Source: ZAX-1 sp046533095 (GTDB lineage: Bacteria; Bacillota; Clostridia; Lachnospirales; Lachnospiraceae). Taken from it: DNA of 64,000 nucleotides. Shown here one piece after another: positions 1 to 7,415 of the stretch (the stretch's first letter is position 1; each line of letters begins with the position of its first letter). A program made the position numbers and the translations under genes. The notes below the pieces were generated by a model, which made no database searches, was not told where the DNA came from, and saw nothing but the letters and a program-made list of their open reading frames with translations. Location of the stretch: positions 1 through 64,000 of the forward strand of contig JAJQRA010000004.1 in the NCBI GenBank assembly GCA_046533095.1, read 5' to 3'.

Positions 1-84
1 TTCTAGCATAGGAGGCTTTTTTATAACAGATGTAACGCTACTGCTTATTCCATTCGCCCCAGCATAGCTGGGGGATTGATATTT
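1..84. mobile_element. Possible end of an IS200/IS605-type element, cut by the window edge
   Basis: A near-perfect hairpin, CCCCAGC-ATA-GCTGGGG, lies at 58-74, about 15-25 bases from the point where the ParM-like coding sequence stops resembling its family. Known biology: IS200/IS605 elements carry a subterminal hairpin close to each end, make no target duplication, and insert after a short T-rich tetra- or pentanucleotide. On the minus strand the bases before the junction read TTGAA, which would suit such a target. No transposase is visible because the window ends here, so this is an inference from the hairpin and the gene truncation only. Confidence 0.35.
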
Positions 85-420
85 TCATTCAATAAAGTCT
101 TGCTTTTCTGCTCCAAAACGGGTAAGTGGCAAACCAACAGATAAAATAATATTTGCATTTCGCATTCCACGTCTGTTTAGCTCTTTTGCAACTGCCGCTA
201 ACGTAAGAATGTAGAAGTTGTCATTTTCTACTTTTAAATCCCTTACTTCAAGTCGTTTACCGCCCACCTTGTAATAACAACCATTGAACTCCACCACATT
301 ATTATAAAAAGCTGGTTCGGTTGTAATTTCCTTCACTCCTGTTGTAAACACTTGACCGACTGTTTTCATTCCAGACCAGCCATGAGCAACACCTATTACT
401 TCAATATGTCTATCCATCAT
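85..420 (-). pseudogene. ParM/StbA-like actin-family segregation protein, N-terminal fragment
   Basis: The 111 residues match the start of ParM-like bacterial actins found on plasmids and conjugative elements. They have an early IGVAHGWSGMKT-type nucleotide-binding stretch and end in GLPLTRFGAEKQDFIE. Full-length relatives run past 300 residues and continue beyond this last motif, so about two thirds of the protein is missing. The start is the first of two ATGs at 418-420, preceded by AGGAGA. The reading frame ends at a stop just before the hairpin at 58-74, consistent with disruption by an insertion. An intact ParM would form filaments that move plasmid or element copies apart. This fragment lacks most of the ATPase fold and is unlikely to function. 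Confidence 0.6.
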
Positions 421-538
421 TCTTTTTCTCCTGTTCCATAATCATCTGATTTTCCTTTTTGGCATGTTCTAATATATCTCGCATACAAGGAAAACAATAT
501 CTTCCTGGTTGGGGATATGGACATCCAAAACACTTGCT
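410..538 (-). pseudogene. Reading-frame remnant with a CxxC-x8-CxxC zinc-finger-like motif
   Basis: This frame directly continues the frame of the Cys-rich gene at 539-736 after a TAA stop. It encodes about 42 residues beginning SKCFGCPYPQPGRYCFPCMR, then a charged tail ending in EKKNDG, and stops three bases inside the ParM-like start. There is no ATG, GTG or TTG before the second CxxC pair, so it cannot be translated on its own in this form. Two well-spaced CxxC pairs make random occurrence unlikely. Either the upstream gene acquired a nonsense mutation, or the TAA is read through. A sequencing error at 539-541 is also possible. Confidence 0.4.
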
Positions 539-736
539 TTATTTCTCTTCTTTTGCTGTTTTCTTCTCTGATTTCTCCTTCACACATTCCCTTGTTATAC
601 ATTGGCTGTTATTCCCGTGAAAAAGTTTGCATCGCATACAGCTTTTTAAATCTCTATCAAAATTCACCTGAGCCACAATAATGTCCCTCGGTTTTGGAGA
701 CTTTTTTGTCTTTACATTAATGCTCACAATCACCAC
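539..736 (-). CDS. Small Cys-rich protein of the mobile element
   Basis: A 65-residue basic protein with the pattern CMRC-x9-C-x4-C near residues 33-50 (C, C, C, C spaced as in small zinc-binding modules), followed by a Lys/Glu-rich tail. I do not recognise a named family. The likely start is a GTG at 734-736 or one of the GTGs just after it, preceded by a purine-rich GAGAGAGGCGG. It overlaps the end of the 47-residue membrane protein gene by about 20 bases, which suggests translational coupling in a small operon running towards the ParM-like gene. The same frame continues past the stop into another CxxC pair, so the present C-terminus may be artificial. Confidence 0.45.
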   Translation of the reverse strand: MVIVSINVKTKKSPKPRDIIVAQVNFDRDLKSCMRCKLFHGNNSQCITRECVKEKSEKKTAKEEK

Positions 737-860
737 CCGCCTCTCTCTCGGCGGAAAGCCTTTGTATTTCTTCTAATCTTCTATCTGCCATACCTGCTGC
801 TTTTGCAAACGAGAAGAATAGCACCCCTGCCAAAACAACTGCAATACCTATTCCTATCAT
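717..860 (-). CDS. Small single-pass membrane protein (47 aa)
   Basis: The ATG at 858-860 opens a 47-codon frame ending at TAA 717-719. Residues 2-22 are hydrophobic (IGIGIAVVLAGVLFF), followed by a short charged helix (MADRRLEEIQRLSAERE), so the protein should be anchored by one N-terminal helix with a cytoplasmic tail. The start overlaps the stop of the upstream gene in an ATGA arrangement, and its end overlaps the Cys-rich gene, so the three form a tightly coupled cassette. No family recognised. Such tiny membrane proteins are common in cargo or transfer modules of conjugative elements, but no function can be inferred. Confidence 0.5.
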   Translation of the reverse strand: MIGIGIAVVLAGVLFFSFAKAAGMADRRLEEIQRLSAEREAGGDCEH

Positions 861-1249
861 CTACCGTTCCTCCTCTTCTGCGATGCTTTCTTTTGCTGTT
901 CTTCTTCCATCTGTCTAACATATTCCCTAATATCAATCAGGTCTTCTAAGTCATAGATTTTGGAGTTCATAGCTCTTTCAACATTTTCAGGGGTATACTC
1001 ACCATACTCTGTTAATGCTGCTATTACCTTTTCTTTAATTTCTTTCTGCACCAAATCTGGCATAGCTGCTATATAGTAAGGTGGTAGCTTTGCAATCTCT
1101 TTCTGTTCCTCCTTCTCATTCTCATAACTTTTTTCATAATCTCTGATAAATTTTTCTTTTATCATGATTGCTTTTAACTTATTTTCCTCACTGGCTAAAT
1201 CCACCAGTTCATCCAAGAACTGAATTAACTCTTGCTTTGTCATATCCAA
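857..1249 (-). CDS. Hypothetical charged helical protein of the mobile element
   Basis: 130 residues, very rich in Glu and Lys, with predicted helices throughout and no membrane segment or known motif. The middle part (LPPYYIAAMPDLVQKEIKEK) and the C-terminal RQMEEEQQKKASQKRRNGR suggest a soluble, perhaps nucleic-acid-associated protein. The start is probably the TTG at 1247-1249, six bases after GGAGG. An in-frame ATG two codons later is the alternative. The stop overlaps the next start (ATGA). It is the first gene after the palindrome-rich element end at 1250-1547, so its promoter probably lies there. Function unknown. Confidence 0.5.
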   Translation of the reverse strand: MDMTKQELIQFLDELVDLASEENKLKAIMIKEKFIRDYEKSYENEKEEQKEIAKLPPYYIAAMPDLVQKEIKEKVIAALTEYGEYTPENVERAMNSKIYDLEDLIDIREYVRQMEEEQQKKASQKRRNGR

Positions 1250-1547
1250 TCTTATCCTCCTTTTCCGGGCAAAAAAAGTAGGACTAAATCAGCAATCCAA
1301 AGAACAGTTTGTACAACTGTTACCAATATTTTGGTCAAAAGCTAATTTAGTCCTATCTAAATTTACAATATTCAATTTTATGGGCATAAAACCCATCGCC
1401 AAATATTCAATGTACCTGGTGTTAATTTGATGCATATTTTGTTTTCTGAATTTAAAAATGGGCCCATCCTAACTCAAAACAACCTTTTATTTGGCATTTT
1501 TTCGTAAGACTAAATCAGCGGAAACCCTTATGTTTAGTGGGTTCTTA
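1250..1547. repeat. Palindrome-rich end of the mobile element
   Basis: No gene. The stretch holds the direct repeat ACTAAATCAGC at 1283-1293 and 1509-1519. It also holds an inverted pair AGGACTAAAT (1280-1289) / ATTTAGTCCT (1345-1354), a 7-bp-arm palindrome AACAGTT-TGTAC-AACTGTT (1303-1321), CCAATATTTTGG (1323-1334), and a small hairpin around 1381-1396. Clustered palindromes and short repeats next to a gene disruption suit a recombinase-binding element end or a replication/regulatory region. Which of these it is cannot be settled from sequence alone. Confidence 0.45.
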
Positions 1548-1883
1548 CTAACTTGACATTATAATAACACGTTCCCCGGAATCTATAAAACCGATTAAAA
1601 CACCCTGTCCTTTTAAAGACAGGGTAGGTTGATTTTGAATGCGTGTAATTCCACTTTCTTCCAACGCACTTTCATCTAATTGCGTATAACATTTCGGTAT
1701 AGATAAATAACTAAATGTATTCACACTGATTTGCTGTCCTTGTGCCCTCTTTACATAGTGAATATCATACTGTTCATTAATATTTTGCACACATAGGCTA
1801 TCCTCTGCTACACCCGGTATGATGCCATATTCTGCAATCAGTTCAAAATAGTCCTCGGAATAAACTGCATCTCTACAATCCAT
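1548..1883 (-). pseudogene. Subtilase (S8 peptidase) N-terminal fragment, disrupted at the catalytic Asp
   Basis: 111 residues resembling the pro-region and start of the catalytic domain of clostridial S8 peptidases (SEDYFELIAEYG... LKGQGVLIGFIDSG). The DSG at residues 102-104 is the catalytic Asp motif, normally followed by IDY and several hundred more residues including the His and Ser motifs. Here the sequence changes to ERVIIMSS and stops. The start ATG at 1881-1883 has AGAGG upstream. The break coincides with the edge of the mobile-element DNA, so insertion of that element is the simplest explanation. The 3' part would lie beyond the left window edge. Not expected to be an active protease. 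Confidence 0.6.
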
Positions 1884-1964
1884 AATGACCTCTATCTATT
1901 GTTTCCTTTATTATATGCTTTAAAACTGCTAACGTTCTATCAAATGGAACGATTCCGTACAAAC

Positions 1965-3596
1965 TTATGCCGTCCCCATGACACCAGAGCTTCTTTTGTC
2001 ATCATCACCGTCCATGTACCCTCTCATTGTAATCAAAGGCCCTCCGGTATGTTCAATATACTCTTTTGTAATCGTCACCATGCCGATATTATTATCTTTT
2101 GGAATTTCATACATAATATCAAGCATAAATTCTTCGATAATAGCACGCAAGGCCCTTGCTCCAACATCTTGCTTCATTGCCTTTTCTGCAATTGCACGCA
2201 AAGCATCCGGATGAAACAAAAGTTTTACCTCATCAAATGCCAACAGCTTTTGATATTGTTTGATAATGGCATTTTTGGGTTCTGCTAAAATCTTGATCAG
2301 CATATCCTCTGTCAACGTTTCTAAGGAAAATAGGACAGGCAAGCGACCTAAAAATTCCGGAATCATTCCATATTTGCGAATATCCTCTACTTTCACACGC
2401 TGCAACAGATTTTTTTCTTTGTCATACTTATCCTTTAAATCAGCCCTAAATCCGATGGAGCTTTGTTTGTTTAGTCGTTCTTTTATGATGTCTTCCAAAT
2501 CCGGAAAGGCCCCTCCGCAAATAAACAAAATATTTTTTGTATTAATCGTAGCAAGTGGCACCATCGCATTTTTGCTATTTGCCCCTATGGGAACTTCAAT
2601 TTCGGCCCCCTCTAAAAGTTTGAGCATTCCTTGCTGGACGGATTCTCCGCTAACATCCCGCTGATTGGTATTTTTCTTCTTTGCAATCTTATCAATTTCA
2701 TCAATAAAAATAATACCCTGCTCTGCTTTTTCCACATCATTTTCTGCCGCGGCCAGTAGCTTTGAAACAACGCTTTCAATATCATCGCCTATATAGCCCG
2801 CCTCTGTCAAGGAGGTTGCATCTGCAATTGCTAATGGTACATTAAGTAGCTTTGCCAGCGTTTTTACCAGATACGTCTTACCACTTCCGGTTGGTCCAAT
2901 CATAAGCATATTTGATTTTTCGATTTCAATTCCATCTTGGCTATCCATGCTAATCCGCTTATAATGATTGTACACTGCAACGGACATGATTTTCTTTGCC
3001 TGCTCCTGCCCTACCACGTAGTCGTCTAAACTCGCCTTTATTTTATGGGGTACCTGAATAGATGAAATATCCAGTACCGGTGCGGTGCTTTTCACGTCCT
3101 TTGGTTTTTTCTTTTTAAGTTTTTGACTCTTTGGCATCATATTAGGCATCAGATTCTGCAATTCATTTAAATTAATCATGCTGATATTTGGCAGATTATT
3201 AAAATCTATTCCACTACCCATGTTAAAACCGCCATTATTGTTAAAACCGTTATTGTTCATCGTGTCAAATGTCTTTTGCATACAGGAAGAACAGATACAA
3301 ATATTATTCGGTATCTTGATCATCTTTCCGGCTCTGCTTTCCGGACGGTGGCAGATATAGCAGATATCCTCATATGCTTCCTCTTCCTCTTCTTTTATGG
3401 CTTTATCTGCCTTTATCGCTTTTATTCCCTCATCTTCTCTTTGACCTTTTGTTTCTTCATCTTCTCTTTGGTCTTTTGTTTCTTCGTCTTCTCTTTGGTC
3501 TTTTATTCCCTCTATCTTTGTAAACATTTGTTTATCTTCTTTATCTTCTTTTAGGTCAACTTCGTCTAATGCTAACTCTTTTTCCATCTCTTTCAT
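1965..3596 (-). CDS. clpX-like: ClpX-like AAA+ unfoldase with an atypical N-terminus
   Basis: 543 residues against about 420 for standard ClpX. Residues 1-75 are acidic/basic low complexity containing three 9-residue repeats (EDEETKDQR-like). A four-Cys zinc module follows (C79, C82, C102, C105). After it come an Asn/Gly/Met-rich linker (110-160) and then the AAA+ core: Walker A GPTGSGKT near 234-241, pore loop GYIG near 267-270, Walker B IIFIDEID near 295-302. An IGF loop near 381-383 is the feature by which ClpX docks on ClpP. So it probably unfolds substrates for ClpP degradation. SD AAAGGAG precedes the ATG. No clpP is adjacent, and it could be a second ClpX with its own substrate range. 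Confidence 0.85.
   Translation of the reverse strand: MKEMEKELALDEVDLKEDKEDKQMFTKIEGIKDQREDEETKDQREDEETKGQREDEGIKAIKADKAIKEEEEEAYEDICYICHRPESRAGKMIKIPNNICICSSCMQKTFDTMNNNGFNNNGGFNMGSGIDFNNLPNISMINLNELQNLMPNMMPKSQKLKKKKPKDVKSTAPVLDISSIQVPHKIKASLDDYVVGQEQAKKIMSVAVYNHYKRISMDSQDGIEIEKSNMLMIGPTGSGKTYLVKTLAKLLNVPLAIADATSLTEAGYIGDDIESVVSKLLAAAENDVEKAEQGIIFIDEIDKIAKKKNTNQRDVSGESVQQGMLKLLEGAEIEVPIGANSKNAMVPLATINTKNILFICGGAFPDLEDIIKERLNKQSSIGFRADLKDKYDKEKNLLQRVKVEDIRKYGMIPEFLGRLPVLFSLETLTEDMLIKILAEPKNAIIKQYQKLLAFDEVKLLFHPDALRAIAEKAMKQDVGARALRAIIEEFMLDIMYEIPKDNNIGMVTITKEYIEHTGGPLITMRGYMDGDDDKRSSGVMGTA
3431..3511. repeat. 27-bp tandem repeat, 3 copies, inside the clpX-like gene
   Basis: Three direct copies of a 27-bp unit begin at 3431, 3458 and 3485 and encode a 9-residue acidic/basic repeat in the N-terminal extension. 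The unit length is a multiple of three, so the frame is kept. The copies differ at only a few bases, which points to recent expansion. Confidence 0.8.
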
Positions 3597-3729
3597 AGCG
3601 AAACTCCTTTGAACTTCAATTCTGCAAACTTTGGTTCCCGATTTCTAGCTAATTGCTGCTTTTAGAGCCAGCTGTGAATCGTAACAACTTTCGTTCATTT
3701 CTATCTGCTTTTTTCGTATTCGTCCTTCC

Positions 3730-3758
3730 ATTATAAGTCAAGGAGTTTATAATAACAA
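3730..3758 (-). promoter_or_regulatory. Sigma-A-type promoter for the clpX-like gene
   Basis: On the minus strand, -35 TTGTTA (3753-3758), 17-bp spacer, -10 TATAAT (3730-3735). It lies about 130 bases before the clpX-like start, leaving a leader of roughly 125 nt. The rest of 3597-3873 shows no gene. Confidence 0.55.
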
Positions 3759-3873
3759 TACCTATCTCTAACAATAAGCATTGTTTAAAAACTTCATCTG
3801 TAATATTTATTCCGCATCTATCCTCCCATTATTTATCTTCAATAATAGGTTCCTAATTCAATCGGTTCACATT

Positions 3874-5307
3874 TTACAGCAATTCTTTGAGTAGTTTATT
3901 CACCAAGCCGGGATTTCCTTTCCCTTTCATGGCCTTCATCGTCTGGCCTACCAGATAGCCAATTGCCTTTTCTTTGCCTTTGTTATAGTCCTCTACCGAT
4001 TTTGGATTGTCTGCAATCACCTGTTTTACCATTTCACGCAGTGCCGTTTCATCATTTACTGTATTTAACCCATGCTTAAGTACATACTGCTTCGGGTCAA
4101 GGTCGGTTTGGAACATTTTTTCAAATACTTCTTTTGCAACCGTACTATTAATGGTAGCATCTTCCGTTAATTCTATGAGCGAAGCCAGATTCTTGGCAGA
4201 AAATGGTATTTTATCCGACTCCATGTTGTTTTCCTTTTGTAGTCGCATAGTTTCTACCATAAGCCAGTTTGATGCCTTCTTCGGCTTTTGGCACAATGCC
4301 GTCACCGCTTCAAACATATCTGCCATGCCTTTGGTCTCCGTTAGGATCTTCGCATCATACTCCGGAATATCGTATTGTGTTTTATATCTTTCTAATTTCT
4401 CGGTGCGCAGTTCCGGTTGATTCGAACGTATATTCTCGATCCATGTATCGCTAATTTGAATCGGAACTAAATCAGGCTCCGGAAAATAGCGGTAGTCCTG
4501 TGCATCTTCTTTCGAACGCATGGGATAGGAAGACTCTTTATTATCATCCCAACGCCTTGTTTCTTGTAGGACTTCCCGCCCTTCCTCTATAATTTCAATC
4601 TGCCGTACCCGCTCGCCCTCGATTGCTCTGGCGATGGCTTTAAATGAATTTAAATTTTTCATTTCCGTACGTGTGCCAAGTTTTGATGCCCCAATTTCCC
4701 GAATGGAAAGGTTCACGTCCACACGCATAGACCCTTCCTGCAATTTACAATCCGAGGCGCCTAAATATTGTATGATAAGCCTTAATTTTTCCAGGTAGGA
4801 AATAACTTCAGCTGCAGAACGCATATCAGGCTCTGACACAATTTCAATCAGCGGAACGCCGGAACGGTTATAATCGACTAGGGAGCAGTCCTCCCACTGG
4901 TCATGGAGCAATTTTCCGGCATCTTCTTCCATGTGTATTTCATGAATGCCAACCGTTTTCTTTTGGCCTGATTCTAGATCAATCTCGACCCCGCCATTTC
5001 TACAGATTGGAAGATATAGCTGTGAAATCTGATAATTTTGCGGATTATCGGGATAGAAATAATTTTTACGGTCAAATTTCCCATACTGCGTAATGCTGCA
5101 GTTTGTTGCAAGGCCTACTGCTATGGCATATTCGACTACTTGTTTATTTAATACAGGAAGGGAGCCCGGCATTCCGGTGCAGACCGGACAAGTATGGGTA
5201 TTCGGTGCACTGCCAAATGCGGTGCTACAGCCACAAAATATTTTTGTTTTTGTTGCAAGTTCTACATGGACCTCCAGTCCGATTACTGTTTCATATTGTT
5301 TTGCCAT
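3874..5307 (-). CDS. gatB: Asp/Glu-tRNA amidotransferase subunit B
   Basis: 477 residues, the usual length. GatB binds mischarged Asp-tRNA(Asn) or Glu-tRNA(Gln) and activates the amino acid for amidation with ammonia supplied by GatA. The N-terminal signature YETVIGLEVHVELATKTKIFC and the zinc-site cysteines around CGCSTAF/CPVCTGMPGSLP are present, as are the DYNRSGVPLIEIVSEPD and DYRYFPEPDL motifs. The C-terminal YqeY-like tail ends NPGLVNKLLKELL. It is the last gene of aspS-gatC-gatA-gatB, starting about 107 bases after gatA with SD GAGG. The whole group is probably controlled by the T-box at 8821-9132. Confidence 0.97.
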   Translation of the reverse strand: MAKQYETVIGLEVHVELATKTKIFCGCSTAFGSAPNTHTCPVCTGMPGSLPVLNKQVVEYAIAVGLATNCSITQYGKFDRKNYFYPDNPQNYQISQLYLPICRNGGVEIDLESGQKKTVGIHEIHMEEDAGKLLHDQWEDCSLVDYNRSGVPLIEIVSEPDMRSAAEVISYLEKLRLIIQYLGASDCKLQEGSMRVDVNLSIREIGASKLGTRTEMKNLNSFKAIARAIEGERVRQIEIIEEGREVLQETRRWDDNKESSYPMRSKEDAQDYRYFPEPDLVPIQISDTWIENIRSNQPELRTEKLERYKTQYDIPEYDAKILTETKGMADMFEAVTALCQKPKKASNWLMVETMRLQKENNMESDKIPFSAKNLASLIELTEDATINSTVAKEVFEKMFQTDLDPKQYVLKHGLNTVNDETALREMVKQVIADNPKSVEDYNKGKEKAIGYLVGQTMKAMKGKGNPGLVNKLLKELL

Positions 5308-5414
5308 ATTTACCTCTTTCTAAGAAAACACCACAGCAGCTAAGCTTAGCCATACCGCGTAAAGTGGATTAGGTACGCTTTCTTCCTCGTTTCAAAAAAA
5401 CTTCACCAAGGGTT

Positions 5415-6863
5415 TCATGCAGTTGCGACTGTTTCGTGCTGTTCTAGGGCATATCCGCATGTTATTATTTTATGCTCCTGAAAACGGTTGCCCATTAACT
5501 GTACCCCAATTGGCAGTCCGTCTGCGTCTATGCCATATGGTATGCTCATAGCCGGAAGCCCTGCCAGATTTGCAGATACGGTATAAATATCACCTAAGTA
5601 CATTTTTAATGGATCCGTTAAGGACGTCCCCAATTTAGGTGCGGTCGTCGGTGCGGTAGGTCCTAAGATCACATCATACTTTTCGAATGCCCTGTCAAAT
5701 TCTTCTTTTATCAATGTTTTCGTTTTCAGTGCTTTTAAATAATAGGCGTCATAATAGCCGGAGCTTAAAACAAACGAACCTAGCATAATGCGCCGTTGTA
5801 CCTCAAGCCCAAACCCCTCGCCTCTTGTATTTTTGTACATGCCATGCAGTCCGTCATAATCAGCTGCACGAAAGCCATATTTTACACCGTCAAATCTGGA
5901 GAGGTTGGAACTTGCCTCTGCCGATGCGATGACATAATAGGCCGGGATTGCATACGCTACCAAGTGCAAATCAAATTCTTCTACAACAGCCCCCTTAGCC
6001 TTAAGCGTATTTGCCGCCTGCTGTACTGCCTCTTTTACCTGGGCATCTAGGCCTTCTCCTAAATAGGCGCTTGGAATTCCTACTTTTAAACCTTTTACCT
6101 CTGTGGTCAATGCTTGGGTAAAATGATACGACTCTCGTTTTATCGAGGTACTATCCTTGTTGTCGTAGCCTGCAATTGCCTCTAAAATCAAAGCACAGTC
6201 GGTCACATCTTTTGCAATCGGTCCAATTTGGTCTAAGGAAGATCCATAGGCAATCAGCCCATAGCGAGAAACCGTCCCATAAGTAGGCTTTAACCCTGTC
6301 ACACCACAAAAGGAACTTGGCTGGCGAATAGAACCGCCGGTATCTGAGCCAAGGGCATACCAGCATTCCTTAGCCGCAACCGCCGCGCAAGAGCCACCAG
6401 ATGAGCCACCCGGAACATGGGCTACATTCCAAGGATTCTTTGTTTCTCCATAATAAGAGGTTTCCGTGGTACTTCCCATTGCGAATTCGTCCATGTTGGT
6501 TTTCCCGATCACAACGGCACCTGCTTTTTTTAAATTCAAAACAGCTTGTGCATCATAGGGGGGGATAAAATTCTCCAGTATTTTGGAACCGCATGTAGTC
6601 AATCTTCCCTTTGTACATATGTTGTCCTTAATTGCCATTGGAACACCCGCAAGCAATCCGTTTAATTCGCCTTGATCAATTTTATGCTGTATTTCTTCTG
6701 CCTGCTTATAGGCGCTTTCCTCATCTACCGTCACATAACTGTGTATCGTTGGCTCTACCTTTTTTATCTGTTTTAGCACAGCAACCGTCGCCTCTGTTAC
6801 GGTGATTTCCTTGTCCTTGATTTTCTTGCCTAGAGCCGCTGCCGTCAAACTTGTTATACTCAT
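5415..6863 (-). CDS. gatA: Asp/Glu-tRNA amidotransferase subunit A
   Basis: 482-residue amidase-signature enzyme that releases ammonia from glutamine for GatB. The Ser-cisSer-Lys triad regions are visible: MAIKDNI (Lys, near residue 80), PGGSSGGSCAAVAA and LGSDTGGSIRQPSS (the two Ser regions, near 150-180). The start ATG at 6861-6863 follows GCAGGAGGAAAT. The gene begins 45 bases after gatC and is followed by gatB, forming the heterotrimer GatCAB. With the non-discriminating AspRS upstream this makes Asn-tRNA(Asn) from Asp-tRNA(Asn). It presumably also makes Gln-tRNA(Gln) in organisms lacking GlnRS. Confidence 0.97.
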   Translation of the reverse strand: MSITSLTAAALGKKIKDKEITVTEATVAVLKQIKKVEPTIHSYVTVDEESAYKQAEEIQHKIDQGELNGLLAGVPMAIKDNICTKGRLTTCGSKILENFIPPYDAQAVLNLKKAGAVVIGKTNMDEFAMGSTTETSYYGETKNPWNVAHVPGGSSGGSCAAVAAKECWYALGSDTGGSIRQPSSFCGVTGLKPTYGTVSRYGLIAYGSSLDQIGPIAKDVTDCALILEAIAGYDNKDSTSIKRESYHFTQALTTEVKGLKVGIPSAYLGEGLDAQVKEAVQQAANTLKAKGAVVEEFDLHLVAYAIPAYYVIASAEASSNLSRFDGVKYGFRAADYDGLHGMYKNTRGEGFGLEVQRRIMLGSFVLSSGYYDAYYLKALKTKTLIKEEFDRAFEKYDVILGPTAPTTAPKLGTSLTDPLKMYLGDIYTVSANLAGLPAMSIPYGIDADGLPIGVQLMGNRFQEHKIITCGYALEQHETVATA

Positions 6864-6908
6864 TGTCCATTTCCTCCTGCATGAAACACTTGGTGGCTGT
6901 GGTGTTTT

Positions 6909-7202
6909 CTATTCTACTGTTTTCGGCACTTGAAAACATCCATCTTTTTGACCCGGTGCATTAAAAATAATCTGCTCCCTGTTGTCGCCATTTGTTACAA
7001 TATCTTCCCGGAATACGTTCGTTATAGGAAATACATGCGACATCGGCTCTACGTTTTGCGTATCCAACTCATTTAATTTGTCAATATAAGCAAGCATTTT
7101 GCCCATATCGACACGTGCCTGCTCCTGCGCTTCCTTGGAAAGCTCAAGTTTTGCTAAAATACCTACATATTCAATTGTTTCATTTGAAATGATATCTGCC
7201 AT
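6909..7202 (-). CDS. gatC: Asp/Glu-tRNA amidotransferase subunit C
   Basis: 97 residues, typical of GatC, the small clamp that holds GatA and GatB together. Family features: ETIEYVGILAKLELSKEAQE at the start, KMLAYIDKLNELDTQNVEPMSHVFPITNVFREDIV in the middle, FQVPKTVE at the end. It lies between aspS and gatA. The 213-base gap to aspS contains three copies of a 44-bp repeat. A purine-rich GGAGTCCACG lies before the ATG. Confidence 0.95.
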   Translation of the reverse strand: MADIISNETIEYVGILAKLELSKEAQEQARVDMGKMLAYIDKLNELDTQNVEPMSHVFPITNVFREDIVTNGDNREQIIFNAPGQKDGCFQVPKTVE

Positions 7203-7264
7203 CGTGGACTCCTTTATTTTTAAAAATGAAGTTTATATCTATATTTTTTCCTCAAGATCTACGC

Positions 7265-7396
7265 TTCCTTTTGTGTATCGCAGTTTTCTTGTTTGCCCAA
7301 AATCCTTGTTCCTTTTGTGCATCGTGGCTTTCTTGTTTGCCCAAAATCCTTGTTCCTTTTGTGCATCGTGGCTTTCTTGTTTGCCCAAAATCCTTG
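7265..7396. repeat. 44-bp tandem repeat, 3 copies, between aspS and gatC
   Basis: Copies at 7265-7308, 7309-7352 and 7353-7396. Copies 2 and 3 are essentially identical and copy 1 differs at about five positions. Read on the minus strand each copy includes CAAGGATTTTGGGC, a weak SD-like segment. No open frame runs through it. The array enlarges the aspS-gatC gap to 213 bases in an otherwise compact operon. Confidence 0.9.
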
Positions 7397-7415
7397 TTTC
7401 TTAATACTTATGTGC

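Noticed and set aside
417..602. 61-codon minus-strand frame overlapping the Cys-rich genes
   Set aside because: Wrong frame relative to the CxxC codons; the adjacent frame has a better protein pattern.
6151..6939. Minus-strand frames inside gatA
   Set aside because: Shadows of gatA in another frame with no SD or homology.
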